Source: Salirhabdus salicampi
GTDB lineage: Bacteria > Bacillota > Bacilli > Bacillales > Alkalibacillaceae
DNA length: 64,000 bases
Assembly (NCBI RefSeq): GCF_024259515.1
Contig: NZ_JANBWE010000002.1
Span: 186,001 to 250,000 of the forward strand
Direction: 5' to 3'
The position numbers and the translations under genes were made by a program. The notes beneath the pieces were generated by a model. It worked only from the letters and a program-made list of their open reading frames with translations, made no database searches and was not told the origin of the DNA. Shown here in pieces: positions 48,547-57,151 of this stretch; within the stretch, counting starts at the first letter, position 1, and each line of letters starts with the position of its first letter.

Positions 48547-49022
48547 TTCTCAAGCATGACAATATCTTTCCAAATTCTTTCAATTTCTTCCCATGCTTTT
48601 TCGTAAATCTCTACTTTTTTCTTTAAAATCTCGTTTTCATACGTAATGTTTTTTAATTGTTCACTTACTACGTCATTGGATGTGTTCGTTACTTCATATG
48701 TTTTCTTTATGGATTGCAACAATTTAATGGCCTCATCAAAATTAAAAGGTTCCTGATTCGTATTTTGAATAGGCATTTCCTTTACACTTTCTTTCTCTTT
48801 ATTTCTTCTTTCCTCTTTTGCAACTTTAATCGCTTTTTCATATTGTTTTCTTACCGTTGCATTCCAACGGAATCCGCAAGCGGCAGGAGTACGAGATAAC
48901 TGTTTGGCGACATCTTCAAATGCTTCCAATTGTGTTTTTCCTTCACGTATAAAACGTAAGACTGTTTCCGCTAAAAGTATATCCTCATCTTTTGTCCATG
49001 CGTCTTGTCTATTTTGAACCAT
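48531..49022 (-). CDS. gerR: RsfA/GerR family sporulation transcription regulator (YlbO)
   Basis: Member of the RsfA family of sporulation regulators; the gene at this position in B. subtilis (ylbO, gerR) is a sigma-E-dependent regulator of mother-cell genes. 163 residues: N-terminal Myb/SANT-like domain ([20 protein letters not shown] ... [18 protein letters not shown]), a charged linker, and a coiled coil (about 115-158). The start has GGAGGG. CATAGATT, a possible sigma-E -10, lies about 30 bp upstream with a poor -35. The RsfA paralogue is also possible; synteny favours gerR. Confidence 0.85.
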   Translation of the reverse strand: MVQNRQDAWTKDEDILLAETVLRFIREGKTQLEAFEDVAKQLSRTPAACGFRWNATVRKQYEKAIKVAKEERRNKEKESVKEMPIQNTNQEPFNFDEAIKLLQSIKKTYEVTNTSNDVVSEQLKNITYENEILKKKVEIYEKAWEEIERIWKDIVMLENKKQG

Positions 49023-49077
49023 TCTATCCCTCCTACATCTTTTACTATGAATCTATGCAAGACGTAGGTGTGATAGA

Positions 49078-49848
49078 CTATTTTTTTCCCTTTTGCTGAA
49101 AAAAGGACGCCACGGCATCAATGTGTTCAGGAGTGTCCCAAAGGGAAGAACAATTTTTCACTTCCTCTTCCATTTCCTTCCGCAATTTGAAAATATTTAA
49201 ATAGTATAGTAATTGCTTCTTAAATATAATCATTTGTTTCCTAGTTTTCTTTATAAAGGAAGAAAAGATTAAGTCATAATTCCCCCACTCTCTCTCCCTA
49301 ACGATATGTTGTACCCATCCCTGTTGTTGCAGAGTAACAGCCGGAAACATTTCGGATGAGGCAATCCAATAATGAGCAAAGCTAGAGTTGGTTCTACGGT
49401 ATAATAATGCACCACCACCCCACCCTGGGCTGACACCTATATTCCCTTGAACATATCCGAACTCGGTCCCAGCTTTTGCAAACCGAAAGTCACATGCACT
49501 AGCAATTTCACAGCCGCCTCCTCGTGCTGAGCCATTTAGAAGAGCCACTGTAGGTACTGGAAATTCAACGATTCGCAATAATAGTGTCGAAAGTTTGTTC
49601 AATAGGTCATATGCTTCTTCATTTGTCATGTTCCCATGAAATTGACGTAAATCTCCTCCCGCAGAAAAGGATTGAACGCCAGACCCTGTTATAACAAGAA
49701 ACTTCACGTTATCAGATCGGGCTAAATCCAATGCTAAGTTTAGTTCCTCACACATTTCGGTTGTAATTGCATTTCGTTTATGTGGTCGATTTAACGTAAT
49801 TATACTAAACCCGCTTTCATTTCTTTCATATGTAATTGTATGAAACAC
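49078..49848 (-). CDS. Enoyl-CoA hydratase/isomerase family protein, atypical active site
   Basis: Crotonase-fold protein of 256 residues. The oxyanion-hole segments SAGGDLRQF and NGSARGGGCEIASACD are present, and the first catalytic glutamate (GGGCE) is kept. The second glutamate of true hydratases (the E in FGQPE) is replaced: the text reads FGYVQGNIG. The C-terminal trimerisation region is divergent. Hydratase activity is therefore doubtful; an isomerase, hydrolase or non-catalytic role is possible. It lies between gerR and rpmF, with no fatty-acid genes nearby. Confidence 0.85.
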   Translation of the reverse strand: MFHTITYERNESGFSIITLNRPHKRNAITTEMCEELNLALDLARSDNVKFLVITGSGVQSFSAGGDLRQFHGNMTNEEAYDLLNKLSTLLLRIVEFPVPTVALLNGSARGGGCEIASACDFRFAKAGTEFGYVQGNIGVSPGWGGGALLYRRTNSSFAHYWIASSEMFPAVTLQQQGWVQHIVREREWGNYDLIFSSFIKKTRKQMIIFKKQLLYYLNIFKLRKEMEEEVKNCSSLWDTPEHIDAVASFFQQKGKK

Positions 49849-49876
49849 CTTCCCCCACCCCCGTCTTCATTTTAAG

Positions 49877-49915
49877 AGAAAAAGAGGATGCCTCAATGAG
49901 ACATCCTCTTTTTCT
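49877..49915 (-). terminator. Terminator after rpmF
   Basis: Very long stem AGAAAAAGAGGATG.../...CATCCTCTTTTTCT with internal extension TC/GA, on both strands T-rich at the end. It follows the rpmF stop by 7 bp. Confidence 0.88.
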
Positions 49916-49921
49916 AGCTAT

Positions 49922-50095
49922 TTATTTTTCAACAACTTGTTTTCCGTCATAATGACCACAACTTTTACATACGTGGTGGGCTTTTGTAGGCTCACCGCAG
50001 TTTGAGCATTCTACCATACCAGGTACAGAAAGTTTTTTGTGTGTACGACGTTGACGTTTAACTTTTTTAGAAGTTCTACGAAATGGTACTGCCAT
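49922..50095 (-). CDS. rpmF: Ribosomal protein L32
   Basis: Small 50S protein. 57 residues from [10 protein letters not shown], with AAGGAGG upstream; the longer frame to 50140 is rejected. It keeps a zinc ribbon (CSNC ... CKSC), so it is the zinc-containing (C+) form rather than the cysteine-free paralogue used under zinc starvation. In an operon with ylbN (49-bp gap), as in most bacteria. Confidence 0.97.
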   Translation of the reverse strand: MAVPFRRTSKKVKRQRRTHKKLSVPGMVECSNCGEPTKAHHVCKSCGHYDGKQVVEK

Positions 50096-50143
50096 GTGTG
50101 ACACCTCCTTCAAGTGATGACAACAAAAAGAGTTAAGCAAGAC

Positions 50144-50653
50144 TTAAGAATCTTTTTTTTCATCAAAAAATTGTTCCAACTTTGCTAATCTTGGATCAAC
50201 TTTTTGGCTCTTTTCCTTTTGATCCTCTACAAATTCCCAGCCCTTACCTTGTTCTTTTGGCATATCACCATTGAGAACATCATTAGCGTAAACTTGTAAA
50301 GGGATTTCCAATATAATATTTTCCTTAATATAAGGGGTTAAGTCAAGCACTTCTCCAACAACTTGATGAATTTCTTCATCTTCTTCATAAGGAGAAGTAG
50401 AGAAATGTTCTTCTGCTTTGATTTCGAAAGAATAATCCACATCCTTTAACGTACGTGCACATGGTAAAATCATGTTGCCATCAATAGTAAAGTTGGCAAT
50501 GATATGATCACCTCGGGAATGAAACTCCCCTTCTACATGTACCGGAGGGATTCTTCGAATATCATTGTTCATGTCTTGTAATTCTTTTACTTCTACATCT
50601 CCTTCAAATGGAAATGGAGATTGACTTTTAATTTGTCTTATTGGAAACTTCAT
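50144..50653 (-). CDS. ylbN: YceD family protein (DUF177, YlbN)
   Basis: YceD/DUF177 proteins are encoded beside rpmF in most bacteria, with a proposed role in 23S rRNA or large-subunit accumulation. 169 residues: N-terminal beta-rich part with VEGEFHSRGDHIIANFTI and PCARTLKDVDYSFEI; acidic middle; C-terminal WEFVE and DPRLAKLEQFF, the usual ending. The ATG at 50653 has GAGGTG nine bases upstream; a GTG at 50665 would lie inside it. A good promoter is located at 50684-50712. Confidence 0.94.
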   Translation of the reverse strand: MKFPIRQIKSQSPFPFEGDVEVKELQDMNNDIRRIPPVHVEGEFHSRGDHIIANFTIDGNMILPCARTLKDVDYSFEIKAEEHFSTSPYEEDEEIHQVVGEVLDLTPYIKENIILEIPLQVYANDVLNGDMPKEQGKGWEFVEDQKEKSQKVDPRLAKLEQFFDEKKDS

Positions 50654-50683
50654 ATCGCTTTTCACCTCAGGGCAACAAAAGTA

Positions 50684-50712
50684 ATTTTAAAAGGAAATGA
50701 AAGTTTTGTCAA
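50684..50712 (-). promoter_or_regulatory. Sigma-A promoter of ylbN-rpmF
   Basis: Perfect TTGACA (50712-50707), 17-bp spacer, TAAAAT (50689-50684) on the minus strand. Confidence 0.85.
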
Positions 50713-50852
50713 TATTTTTTCTTAACACTATTATGTTGCTTAATACAATTATTATGTCCAATTCGAAAAATGAAAACGACATTGCCAATATACTTGACTT
50801 TTATTCCCAATTCCGTCTCAATAAAGGTAGACTTTATTAAGGGGGGAAAACA

Positions 50853-52085
50853 ATGAACGGGTGCGGTGTTATTGTAGAATATAACCCTTTTCATAATGGA
50901 CACCTTTACCATTTGCAATCTTCTTTAAAAGAATCGAAAAAAGATTGTCTCATCGCAGTTATGAGCGGAAATTTTCTCCAACGTGGTGAACCTGCCATTA
51001 TTGACAAATGGAATCGGGCAGAAGCCGCTCTGAAATCTGGTGTAGACATTGTTGTTGAATTACCTTACGTGTTCGCTGTACAACATGCGGACTTATTTGC
51101 AAAAGGAGCCATCCTCACACTTGAGGCATTACAAACCGATGTCGTCTGTTTCGGTAGTGAACAAGGGGTGATTACACCATTTATAGCTGCCTACGAGCAA
51201 TATGAGGCACAGAAACATCATTTTCAGGAACAAGTTCAAAAGGGGTTAACCTACGGTCTTTCCTTCCCCGAGTCTTCACGTCAAGCGTATGAAACAATTG
51301 GTCTAACAAATGAAGCTATTGACCTTACCCAACCGAATAATATTCTCGGTTTCAGCTATGTAAAAGCTATCTATGACTATAACACGAATATCAAGCCGAA
51401 AACAATTAAACGAACAAAAAGTGGATATCACGATGAAGTCATTGAACATGACATTGCAAGTGCTACAAGCATTCGAAAAGAGTTATTAAGCGAGCAACTA
51501 ATTACGAACGTTGTACGTAAAACGATACCAACAGAAACTGAAGAAGCATTAAGCAAATATAAAGACATGACTCATTTATGGCATGATTGGGAAGCTTATT
51601 TTCCGTTTTTACAATACAAAGTCCATACCGCTTCCTTACAGGAGCTTGCTGACATACACGGCATGGACGAGGGCCTGCAGTATCGCTTGAAGAAAACAGT
51701 TGGTCAAGTTACTTCGTTCCATAATTGGATGAAGAAGCTAAAAACAAGACGATATACGTGGACGAGATTACAACGTATTTTCGTCCATCTGTTGACGAAT
51801 ACGAAAAAATCTGAAATACAATCAATCCAAATCGATAAACAAGCTCCGTACATAAGGGTTCTCGGAATGAATAAAAAGGGCAGGGAATATATAAATGAAC
51901 GTAAAAAGTCCATCAATATTCCCATTTTCACACCCCTACAAGGAGCACATCATCCATACATAGACATTGAGGAAAGGGCCATTGACAGTTACTATTTACC
52001 AATTAAACCGAGCGTTCGTCAAACGTTAAAACAAAGGGATATTGGCCCACCTATTTTGAAAAACGAGACCCCTTCTTCTCAATAG
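50853..52085 (+). CDS. tmcAL: tRNA(Met) cytidine acetate ligase TmcAL
   Basis: Uses acetate and ATP to make N4-acetylcytidine at the wobble position of elongator tRNA-Met; formerly YlbM. Nucleotidyltransferase-like fold with GVIVEYNPFHNGHLYHL (HxGH motif) at the N-terminus, SGNFLQRGEPAIIDKW and VVELPYVFAVQHADLFAKG. 410 residues (415 in B. subtilis). Start ATG 50853 after GGGGGG. Plus strand, divergent from ylbN. A possible -35 (TTGACT) lies upstream but the -10 is unclear. Confidence 0.96.
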   Translation: MNGCGVIVEYNPFHNGHLYHLQSSLKESKKDCLIAVMSGNFLQRGEPAIIDKWNRAEAALKSGVDIVVELPYVFAVQHADLFAKGAILTLEALQTDVVCFGSEQGVITPFIAAYEQYEAQKHHFQEQVQKGLTYGLSFPESSRQAYETIGLTNEAIDLTQPNNILGFSYVKAIYDYNTNIKPKTIKRTKSGYHDEVIEHDIASATSIRKELLSEQLITNVVRKTIPTETEEALSKYKDMTHLWHDWEAYFPFLQYKVHTASLQELADIHGMDEGLQYRLKKTVGQVTSFHNWMKKLKTRRYTWTRLQRIFVHLLTNTKKSEIQSIQIDKQAPYIRVLGMNKKGREYINERKKSINIPIFTPLQGAHHPYIDIEERAIDSYYLPIKPSVRQTLKQRDIGPPILKNETPSSQ

Positions 52086-52097
52086 AAAAAGGGGTTT
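52067..52097 (+). terminator. Terminator after tmcAL
   Basis: ACCCCTTCTTCT / AGAAAAAGGGGT stem (one mismatch) then TTTTAT on the plus strand. It includes the tmcAL stop codon and ends 11 bp before the convergent ylbL stop. Confidence 0.65.
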
Positions 52098-52107
52098 TAT
52101 ATTGATG

Positions 52108-53124
52108 TTATTGAAGTTCATTTAAAAATTGTAGAGCATCCTCGAAGTGGTCAACAGGAATTACTTTCATATCTGTACCTATTTCTTGGGCTACTCTCCG
52201 TGCTACTTCATAATTAGAGTTTTCTTGACCTCCTTCATTCGGTGCGAAGAAAACATCGATCTCATCATAGTGTGCAGCTACAATTTTTTTATCAATACCT
52301 CCAATTCGACCTACAGTACCGTCATATCCAATTTCCCCAGTACCTGCGATTTTATATCCTCTTGTTATATCTTCCTCTGTTAGTTGATCGTAAATTTCCA
52401 AAGCAAACATCAGCCCAGCACTTGGCCCACCTATTTTTCCACTATCAAAATCAATTGGAGGTTCAACATTAACATTTCGGTCTGTAACGAGTGAGATGCC
52501 GATCCCTACCTTGTCAGGGGCGTGGGGAAACGGAGCTACAGCCACTTCTCCTACCTGTTCTTCATCATCTCGAATAAATGTAATTTGAACAGTTTCTCCA
52601 TCACCTTTTCCAGAAACATAATCAATCATATCTGATGCTTGTTCAATTCTCCGATTATCGACCTCGATGATACGATCTCCCATTTTTAATATGTCATTTG
52701 CCGGCATTTCATCCATCACGCTTAATACGTATACACCATTATACTCAATGTCTACCGTTTTGCCGGCAGCTTCATAAGCTACAATTTTTGCAGCTTGTTG
52801 TGAGCTTTCCATGTAGTGGAGCTGTGTTTCCAAATATTCTTTTTGGCTCATCCCTTCAGGCCTTACTTCGTCAATCGGATATATATGATAATATCGTTTG
52901 AATTTAGCCCATAAATAATAAAGCGGGGTAGCTTGGCCGCCCCTAACTGTAACGAGGTGCATGTCTCCTTGGCTGCTATTTCCATTATCAACCTGTACTA
53001 CATCATCTAGTGCTGCAGTATCACCAGGTTGGTATACATAAAACGGGAGCCGGTAATTTGTGACGATGAATACGAGAGCTAAAATAGTTAGTGTTAATGC
53101 TATGGACCTTATCCGATTTTTCAT
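52108..53124 (-). CDS. ylbL: PDZ-domain Lon-type serine protease YlbL (SepM family)
   Basis: Membrane-anchored protease related to SepM; in B. subtilis YlbL with CtpA degrades the division inhibitor YneA after DNA damage. One N-terminal membrane helix (about 6-25), PDZ domain (about 125-200, with GVYVLSVMDEMPA and GDRIIEVD), then a Lon-like domain with catalytic Ser235 in GGPSAGLMF and Lys280 in GGIDKK. About 338 residues from the ATG at 53124, which has GGAAGGAG; the frame to 53148 lacks one. 1 bp after ylbK. Confidence 0.95.
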   Translation of the reverse strand: MKNRIRSIALTLTILALVFIVTNYRLPFYVYQPGDTAALDDVVQVDNGNSSQGDMHLVTVRGGQATPLYYLWAKFKRYYHIYPIDEVRPEGMSQKEYLETQLHYMESSQQAAKIVAYEAAGKTVDIEYNGVYVLSVMDEMPANDILKMGDRIIEVDNRRIEQASDMIDYVSGKGDGETVQITFIRDDEEQVGEVAVAPFPHAPDKVGIGISLVTDRNVNVEPPIDFDSGKIGGPSAGLMFALEIYDQLTEEDITRGYKIAGTGEIGYDGTVGRIGGIDKKIVAAHYDEIDVFFAPNEGGQENSNYEVARRVAQEIGTDMKVIPVDHFEDALQFLNELQ

Positions 53125-53125
53125 G

Positions 53126-53908
53126 TTATTTCTCCTTCCATTTTTCAATCACATCAATTACATGTTTGATATGAGCAGTTGCTACTTTTTCACCTTCCTC
53201 AATAATCGATTCTACGTACGAAAAATCATTCAAACTATGATGAGACACCTTCGGTTTTAGAACAATGTTTGCATTCACTTCTCTCATTTTTACAATTTGG
53301 TGTTGCATAATATCAATACTCTGCAATATAACATCATAAATCGAATTTATCTCTTCTTTCGGCGTAAATTGTGAACAATCGACTGCGATAACGATATCTG
53401 CTCCCATATCCCGTACAACTGATACAGGTACACGGTCAATCACACCTCCATCAACTAAAAGGTGCTTCTCCATTTTTTCAGGAACAAATATGCCTGGAAT
53501 TCCAATGCTAGCTCTTACGGCACTAGCCGCATCTCCCTTTTGAAATACTACCTTTTTCCCAGTATTTAAATTAGCAGCTACGATTGCAACGGGGATGTGG
53601 AATTCTTCTAATTTCTTTCCATATGTAAACAATTGTATGTATTCTTTTAGTCGATCCCCTTGGATAAATCCCATTCTTGGGACCGTTACATCAAGAAAAA
53701 ACTTCCGCTTGAAGGTTTTCGCAAGGGTATATAACTGATCGACTGTTTGCCCTGCTCCATAAAAAGCCCCAATAAGAGCCCCCATACTTGTACCTGCAAT
53801 ATAGTCGATAGATATATTATGTTCCGTTAAAACTTTTAATACACCAAGGTGTGAAAATCCCCTAGCCCCTCCAGATCCTAGTGCTAAGCCAACTTTAGGC
53901 CGATCCAT
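53126..53908 (-). CDS. ylbK: Patatin-like phospholipase family protein YlbK
   Basis: Serine-aspartate hydrolase of the patatin/RssA family; substrate unknown. The oxyanion motif GSGGARG is at residues 11-17, the nucleophile elbow GTSMG has Ser41, and the aspartate is in LLVDGGVIDRV near residue 150. 260 residues, full length. Start ATG after AAAAGGAG. It is followed 1 bp later by ylbL, suggesting coupled expression. Opposite (divergent) to ylbJ across a 164-bp gap that holds a perfect palindrome. Confidence 0.93.
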   Translation of the reverse strand: MDRPKVGLALGSGGARGFSHLGVLKVLTEHNISIDYIAGTSMGALIGAFYGAGQTVDQLYTLAKTFKRKFFLDVTVPRMGFIQGDRLKEYIQLFTYGKKLEEFHIPVAIVAANLNTGKKVVFQKGDAASAVRASIGIPGIFVPEKMEKHLLVDGGVIDRVPVSVVRDMGADIVIAVDCSQFTPKEEINSIYDVILQSIDIMQHQIVKMREVNANIVLKPKVSHHSLNDFSYVESIIEEGEKVATAHIKHVIDVIEKWKEK

Positions 53909-53936
53909 ACAATAACTCCTTTTTGTTTTTTTAACA

Positions 53937-53950
53937 TGATATGCATATCA
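53937..53950. promoter_or_regulatory. Perfect 14-bp palindrome between ylbK and ylbJ
   Basis: TGATATGCATATCA is fully self-complementary and located between the divergent genes ylbK and ylbJ, 28 bp from the ylbK start. Its form suggests an operator for a dimeric regulator; no regulator is identified. Confidence 0.35.
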
Positions 53951-54072
53951 AAAACATTCATGAGCGTATATTGTATGGAGGTGCCTGTACAATCCGAAAA
54001 GTATATCCTCATTCTACTATGGAAAAAACGTGGCGTACAGAAGGAAGACGTCTACAGGGGGGAACATTATGA

Positions 54073-55281
54073 ATGAAAAGTAAATTAAAATCACTAGTAC
54101 TTGCAGCAGCAGCTTCATTTGTCGCTTTCTCAATCATTAAATTTCCAGATCAGTCATTAGAAGCGTCACTTAGGGGCTTAACATTATGGTGGGAGATTGT
54201 TTTCCCCTCACTTCTTCCATTTTTCATTACATCTGAGTTATTAATTGCTTTCGGTGTTGTGAAATTTTTTGGAATTTTATGCGAACCAATTATGCGACCA
54301 CTTTTTAATGTTCCAGGTGCCGGAAGCTTTGTGTGGGCCATGGGTATGGCTAGTGGTTATCCATCAGGAGCGAAATTAACAGCACGATTACGACAGGAAC
54401 GTCAATTGTCAAGAATAGAGGCTGAACGTCTTGTCGCGTTTACTAATGCATCAAACCCTTTATTTATTTTCGGTGCTATATCCGTGGGTTTCTTTCACGA
54501 TCCACAACTTGGTGTATTATTAGCTACATGTCATTATGTTGGGAATTTTCTCGTTGGCATAACAATGCGATTTCATGGAAAAAATCATCCACTTTCTTAT
54601 CGGCGAAAAGACCGTTTTTCCTTTAAAAGGGCATTTTATGCCTTACACGAAACGAGAATCCGAGATGGTCGCCCCTTTGGTAAAGTATTCGGGGATTCGG
54701 TCATAACATCTATACAAACATTACTGATGATTGGCGGATTTATCATCATATTCTCTGTCTTAAATAAACTACTTTTTTTAGTGGGGATAACCCCTTTTAT
54801 TGCTACTTTTTTTCAATATATTCTGTCCATGTTAGGTTTTTCGGCCGATCTGTCTATTCCGTTTATTTCCGGTCTCTTTGAAATTACTCTTGGGGCACAG
54901 ATGATTGCTCAAACCGAACAGTCTACACTATTACAACAAGTAATTATCGTTTGTTTCATTCTTGCATTCAACGGTTTTTCCGTACAAGCACAAGTCGCTA
55001 GTATTCTTTCAGAAACGGACATCCGTTTTGCACCGTACTTTTTTGCCCGTATACTACACGGAATTTACGCGAGCCTTTTAGCTTTAATATTATTCCAGCC
55101 GTTATACTCAACAATAAAAACCGAAAATGTTTACGACCTACCTGTAAGTGCAACACCAACAACTAATGTGCAATGGGAAAACATTTTACACTTCCTGCAC
55201 CAATTCGGTCCCGTATTCACGATGTGTTCTTTGATGATTGGAATGTTCATATTATTAAATCGCACATTTTTGTCAAAATAA
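54073..55281 (+). CDS. ylbJ: Sporulation integral membrane protein YlbJ
   Basis: Polytopic membrane protein needed for spore cortex or heat resistance in B. subtilis, expressed by sigma-E there. It has a nucleoside-transporter-like gate domain pair: about eight hydrophobic segments, with GSFVWAMGMASGYPSGAKLTA and LVAFTNASNPLFIFGAI as strong family signatures. 402 residues. Two ATGs overlap (54069 and 54073); the first gives only MNEK-stop, so 54073 is the real start, with AGGGGGGA upstream. A weak sigma-E-like pair (GTATATT, TGTACAAT) lies about 100 bp upstream. Confidence 0.93.
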   Translation: MKSKLKSLVLAAAASFVAFSIIKFPDQSLEASLRGLTLWWEIVFPSLLPFFITSELLIAFGVVKFFGILCEPIMRPLFNVPGAGSFVWAMGMASGYPSGAKLTARLRQERQLSRIEAERLVAFTNASNPLFIFGAISVGFFHDPQLGVLLATCHYVGNFLVGITMRFHGKNHPLSYRRKDRFSFKRAFYALHETRIRDGRPFGKVFGDSVITSIQTLLMIGGFIIIFSVLNKLLFLVGITPFIATFFQYILSMLGFSADLSIPFISGLFEITLGAQMIAQTEQSTLLQQVIIVCFILAFNGFSVQAQVASILSETDIRFAPYFFARILHGIYASLLALILFQPLYSTIKTENVYDLPVSATPTTNVQWENILHFLHQFGPVFTMCSLMIGMFILLNRTFLSK

Positions 55282-55321
55282 AAAAAGCCGTTATCGCAAG
55301 TTTAAACTTGCGAACGGCTTA
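55277..55321 (-). terminator. Terminator after the DUF4870 gene (convergent with ylbJ)
   Basis: Long stem built on AAGCCGTT...CGCAAGTTTAAACTTGCG...AACGGCTT with a T7 tract on the minus strand. It overlaps the ylbJ stop region and may act in both directions. Confidence 0.85.
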
Positions 55322-55332
55322 CATTTGTTCGA

Positions 55333-55653
55333 TTATTTTAGAAACGTTATAATAAATGGTATCTTATATCTCTCTCCCCCATATGTCTTAATTGCCGCAA
55401 TAATCATAAAGATAAAGGCAGCAATACCAAGTACCCACGCTAATACAAAACCAATAATAATTACCATAAGGACAGTACTAATGAGGAAATATATAAAATA
55501 CGAAATGACAAAGTTAAAATATTGCTTTCCATGAAAATCGATAAATTCTGACTCATCTTTTTTCAATAACCAGACAATTAAAGGGCCAATAATAGTCGTA
55601 AAAAAACTTAATACGTAAATTAACATCGCAAATAACTTTTCATCTTTTTTCAA
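55333..55653 (-). CDS. DUF4870 (Tic20-like) small membrane protein
   Basis: 106 residues with three predicted membrane helices (about 8-28, 45-70 and 72-90) and the family pattern FIDFHGKQYFNFVISY (FxxxHxxQxxNF). DUF4870 proteins resemble the chloroplast Tic20 translocon subunit in topology; function unknown. TTG start at 55653 with AAGGGGTG upstream. It is between coaD and ylbJ, where B. subtilis has no such gene, but DUF4870 genes are common in Bacillaceae. Nothing suggests recent transfer. Confidence 0.85.
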   Translation of the reverse strand: MKKDEKLFAMLIYVLSFFTTIIGPLIVWLLKKDESEFIDFHGKQYFNFVISYFIYFLISTVLMVIIIGFVLAWVLGIAAFIFMIIAAIKTYGGERYKIPFIITFLK

Positions 55654-55734
55654 CTAAACACCCCTTCCGAAATATACATTTATTGTAAATGCTACGCGTT
55701 TTTAGCAAAAACATTCATTTATTTCAGTAATTTT

Positions 55735-56235
<501 letters not shown>

Positions 56236-56793
56236 CTAGTTTGAATGACGATATAAACTAACAGAAATAAGTGAGCCATAAGTTTCTTGCTTAAATCTTT
56301 CTAGTTTGCCAAACTTGCTTGGTAATGTTTCCTCAATCATATGTTCGCAAATGACTATACTTTCCTCATGAAGGAAGTGATATTCTTCAATCTTTGCAAG
56401 TAATTCATGGAAGGAGATCTTGCCATATGGAGGATCTAAAAATATCCAGTCAAATATAAGCCCTCTCTTTGAAGCCGCTTTCAGAGCGCGAAAGGCCTCT
56501 GCCCGATACACTTCTGTTTGTTCTTCTAAGTTCAAGGTTTTAATATTTTCATGGATCACTTGGATTGCCTTCGGATGTTTATCTACAAAAATCATTCGAT
56601 CGGCACCACGACTTAATACTTCAATGCCAAGACCACCACTACCAGCAAATAAATCAAGCCCTATACCTCCATTAAAGTAAGGACCAATTATTTGAAATAA
56701 CGCTTCTTTCACTTTATCTGTCGTAGGTCTTGTGTTTTTTCCTGGTAATGACTTTAGCCTTCTTCCTTTATACTTACCTGAGATAACTCTCAT
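56236..56793 (-). CDS. rsmD: 16S rRNA m2G966 methyltransferase RsmD
   Basis: Methylates G966 of 16S rRNA on the assembled 30S subunit. SAM-binding motif LDLFAGSGGLGIEVLSRGA at residues about 47-65; catalytic DPPY at 120-123. N-terminal MRVISGKYKGRRLKSLPG and TRPTTDKVKEALF are family hallmarks. 185 residues. It is the first gene of the rsmD-coaD unit; upstream lies the 358-bp gap with the csfG candidate on the other strand. B. subtilis name ylbH. Confidence 0.97.
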   Translation of the reverse strand: MRVISGKYKGRRLKSLPGKNTRPTTDKVKEALFQIIGPYFNGGIGLDLFAGSGGLGIEVLSRGADRMIFVDKHPKAIQVIHENIKTLNLEEQTEVYRAEAFRALKAASKRGLIFDWIFLDPPYGKISFHELLAKIEEYHFLHEESIVICEHMIEETLPSKFGKLERFKQETYGSLISVSLYRHSN

Positions 56794-56864
56794 ATCCTTT
56801 TACTCCCCACTCCATCTATTCGACCTTTATCCTACCATAAATCGATAAAAAAAGTAAAAATGAT

Positions 56865-56893
56865 GAATAGCAAGATTTTCATTGGACATAATG
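56865..56893 (+). promoter_or_regulatory. Forespore promoter (sigma-F/sigma-G) of the csfG-like RNA
   Basis: GAATA (56865-56869), 17 bp, CATAATG (56887-56893) fits the sigma-G pattern; the same bases read with a 14-bp spacer give GGACATAAT (56884-56892), which fits the sigma-F -10 GGnnAnnnT. Dual recognition is what is known for csfG in B. subtilis. Confidence 0.72.
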
Positions 56894-56899
56894 TAAATG

Positions 56900-57048
56900 A
56901 GAACGGTTTAACACACTCGTTCTCACGGAGAAGGCTTACGTTTCCCCATAAGTTCTTCCTCCGGTTTCTCCTCTCCCTTTTTTGATTCTCTTTGTTTACA
57001 TAGTAAGCAAAGGGGGCCTGCGGAATGATTCTGCAGGCATTTTTTTTT
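56900..57048 (+). ncRNA. csfG: Probable csfG forespore small RNA
   Basis: A transcript of about 150 nt, bounded by the forespore promoter at 56865 and a terminator (GCCTGCGGAAT/ATTCTGCAGGC then nine T's, 57015-57049). The 5' end can form a 7-bp hairpin, GAGAACG (56899-56905) with CGTTCTC (56918-56924). The middle part (about 56941-56992) is pyrimidine-rich with C-blocks (TTCCTCC, CTCCTCTCCC), typical of Gram-positive regulatory RNAs. CsfG is described in B. subtilis between ylbG and ylbH (rsmD); the position agrees. No plausible ORF with a ribosome site lies on this strand. The 62-codon frame on the opposite strand is rejected. Confidence 0.75.
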
Positions 57049-57049
57049 G
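57015..57049 (+). terminator. Terminator of the csfG-like RNA
   Basis: Stem GCCTGCGG...CTGCAGGC with a T9 tract on the plus strand, 103 bp before the next plus-strand gene. No protein gene precedes it on this strand, which points to a small RNA. Confidence 0.85.
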
Positions 57050-57151
57050 ACCTCTAAACCTTTTCCTGTTTTCGAGTTCACAAAATGTAAAATCCGTGCT
57101 ACATTTAACATAATTCTGTAATTGTTAGAGGAAATACAAGAGGTGATACAT

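Noticed and set aside
50709-50918. 69-codon minus-strand frame in the ylbN-tmcAL gap
   Set aside because: Overlaps the tmcAL start and the ylbN promoter; no ribosome site and no recognisable protein.
56923-57111. 62-codon minus-strand frame between rsmD and the 57152 gene
   Set aside because: It is antisense to the csfG-like RNA, has no ribosome site and is low-complexity and charged; the terminator stem lies inside it.
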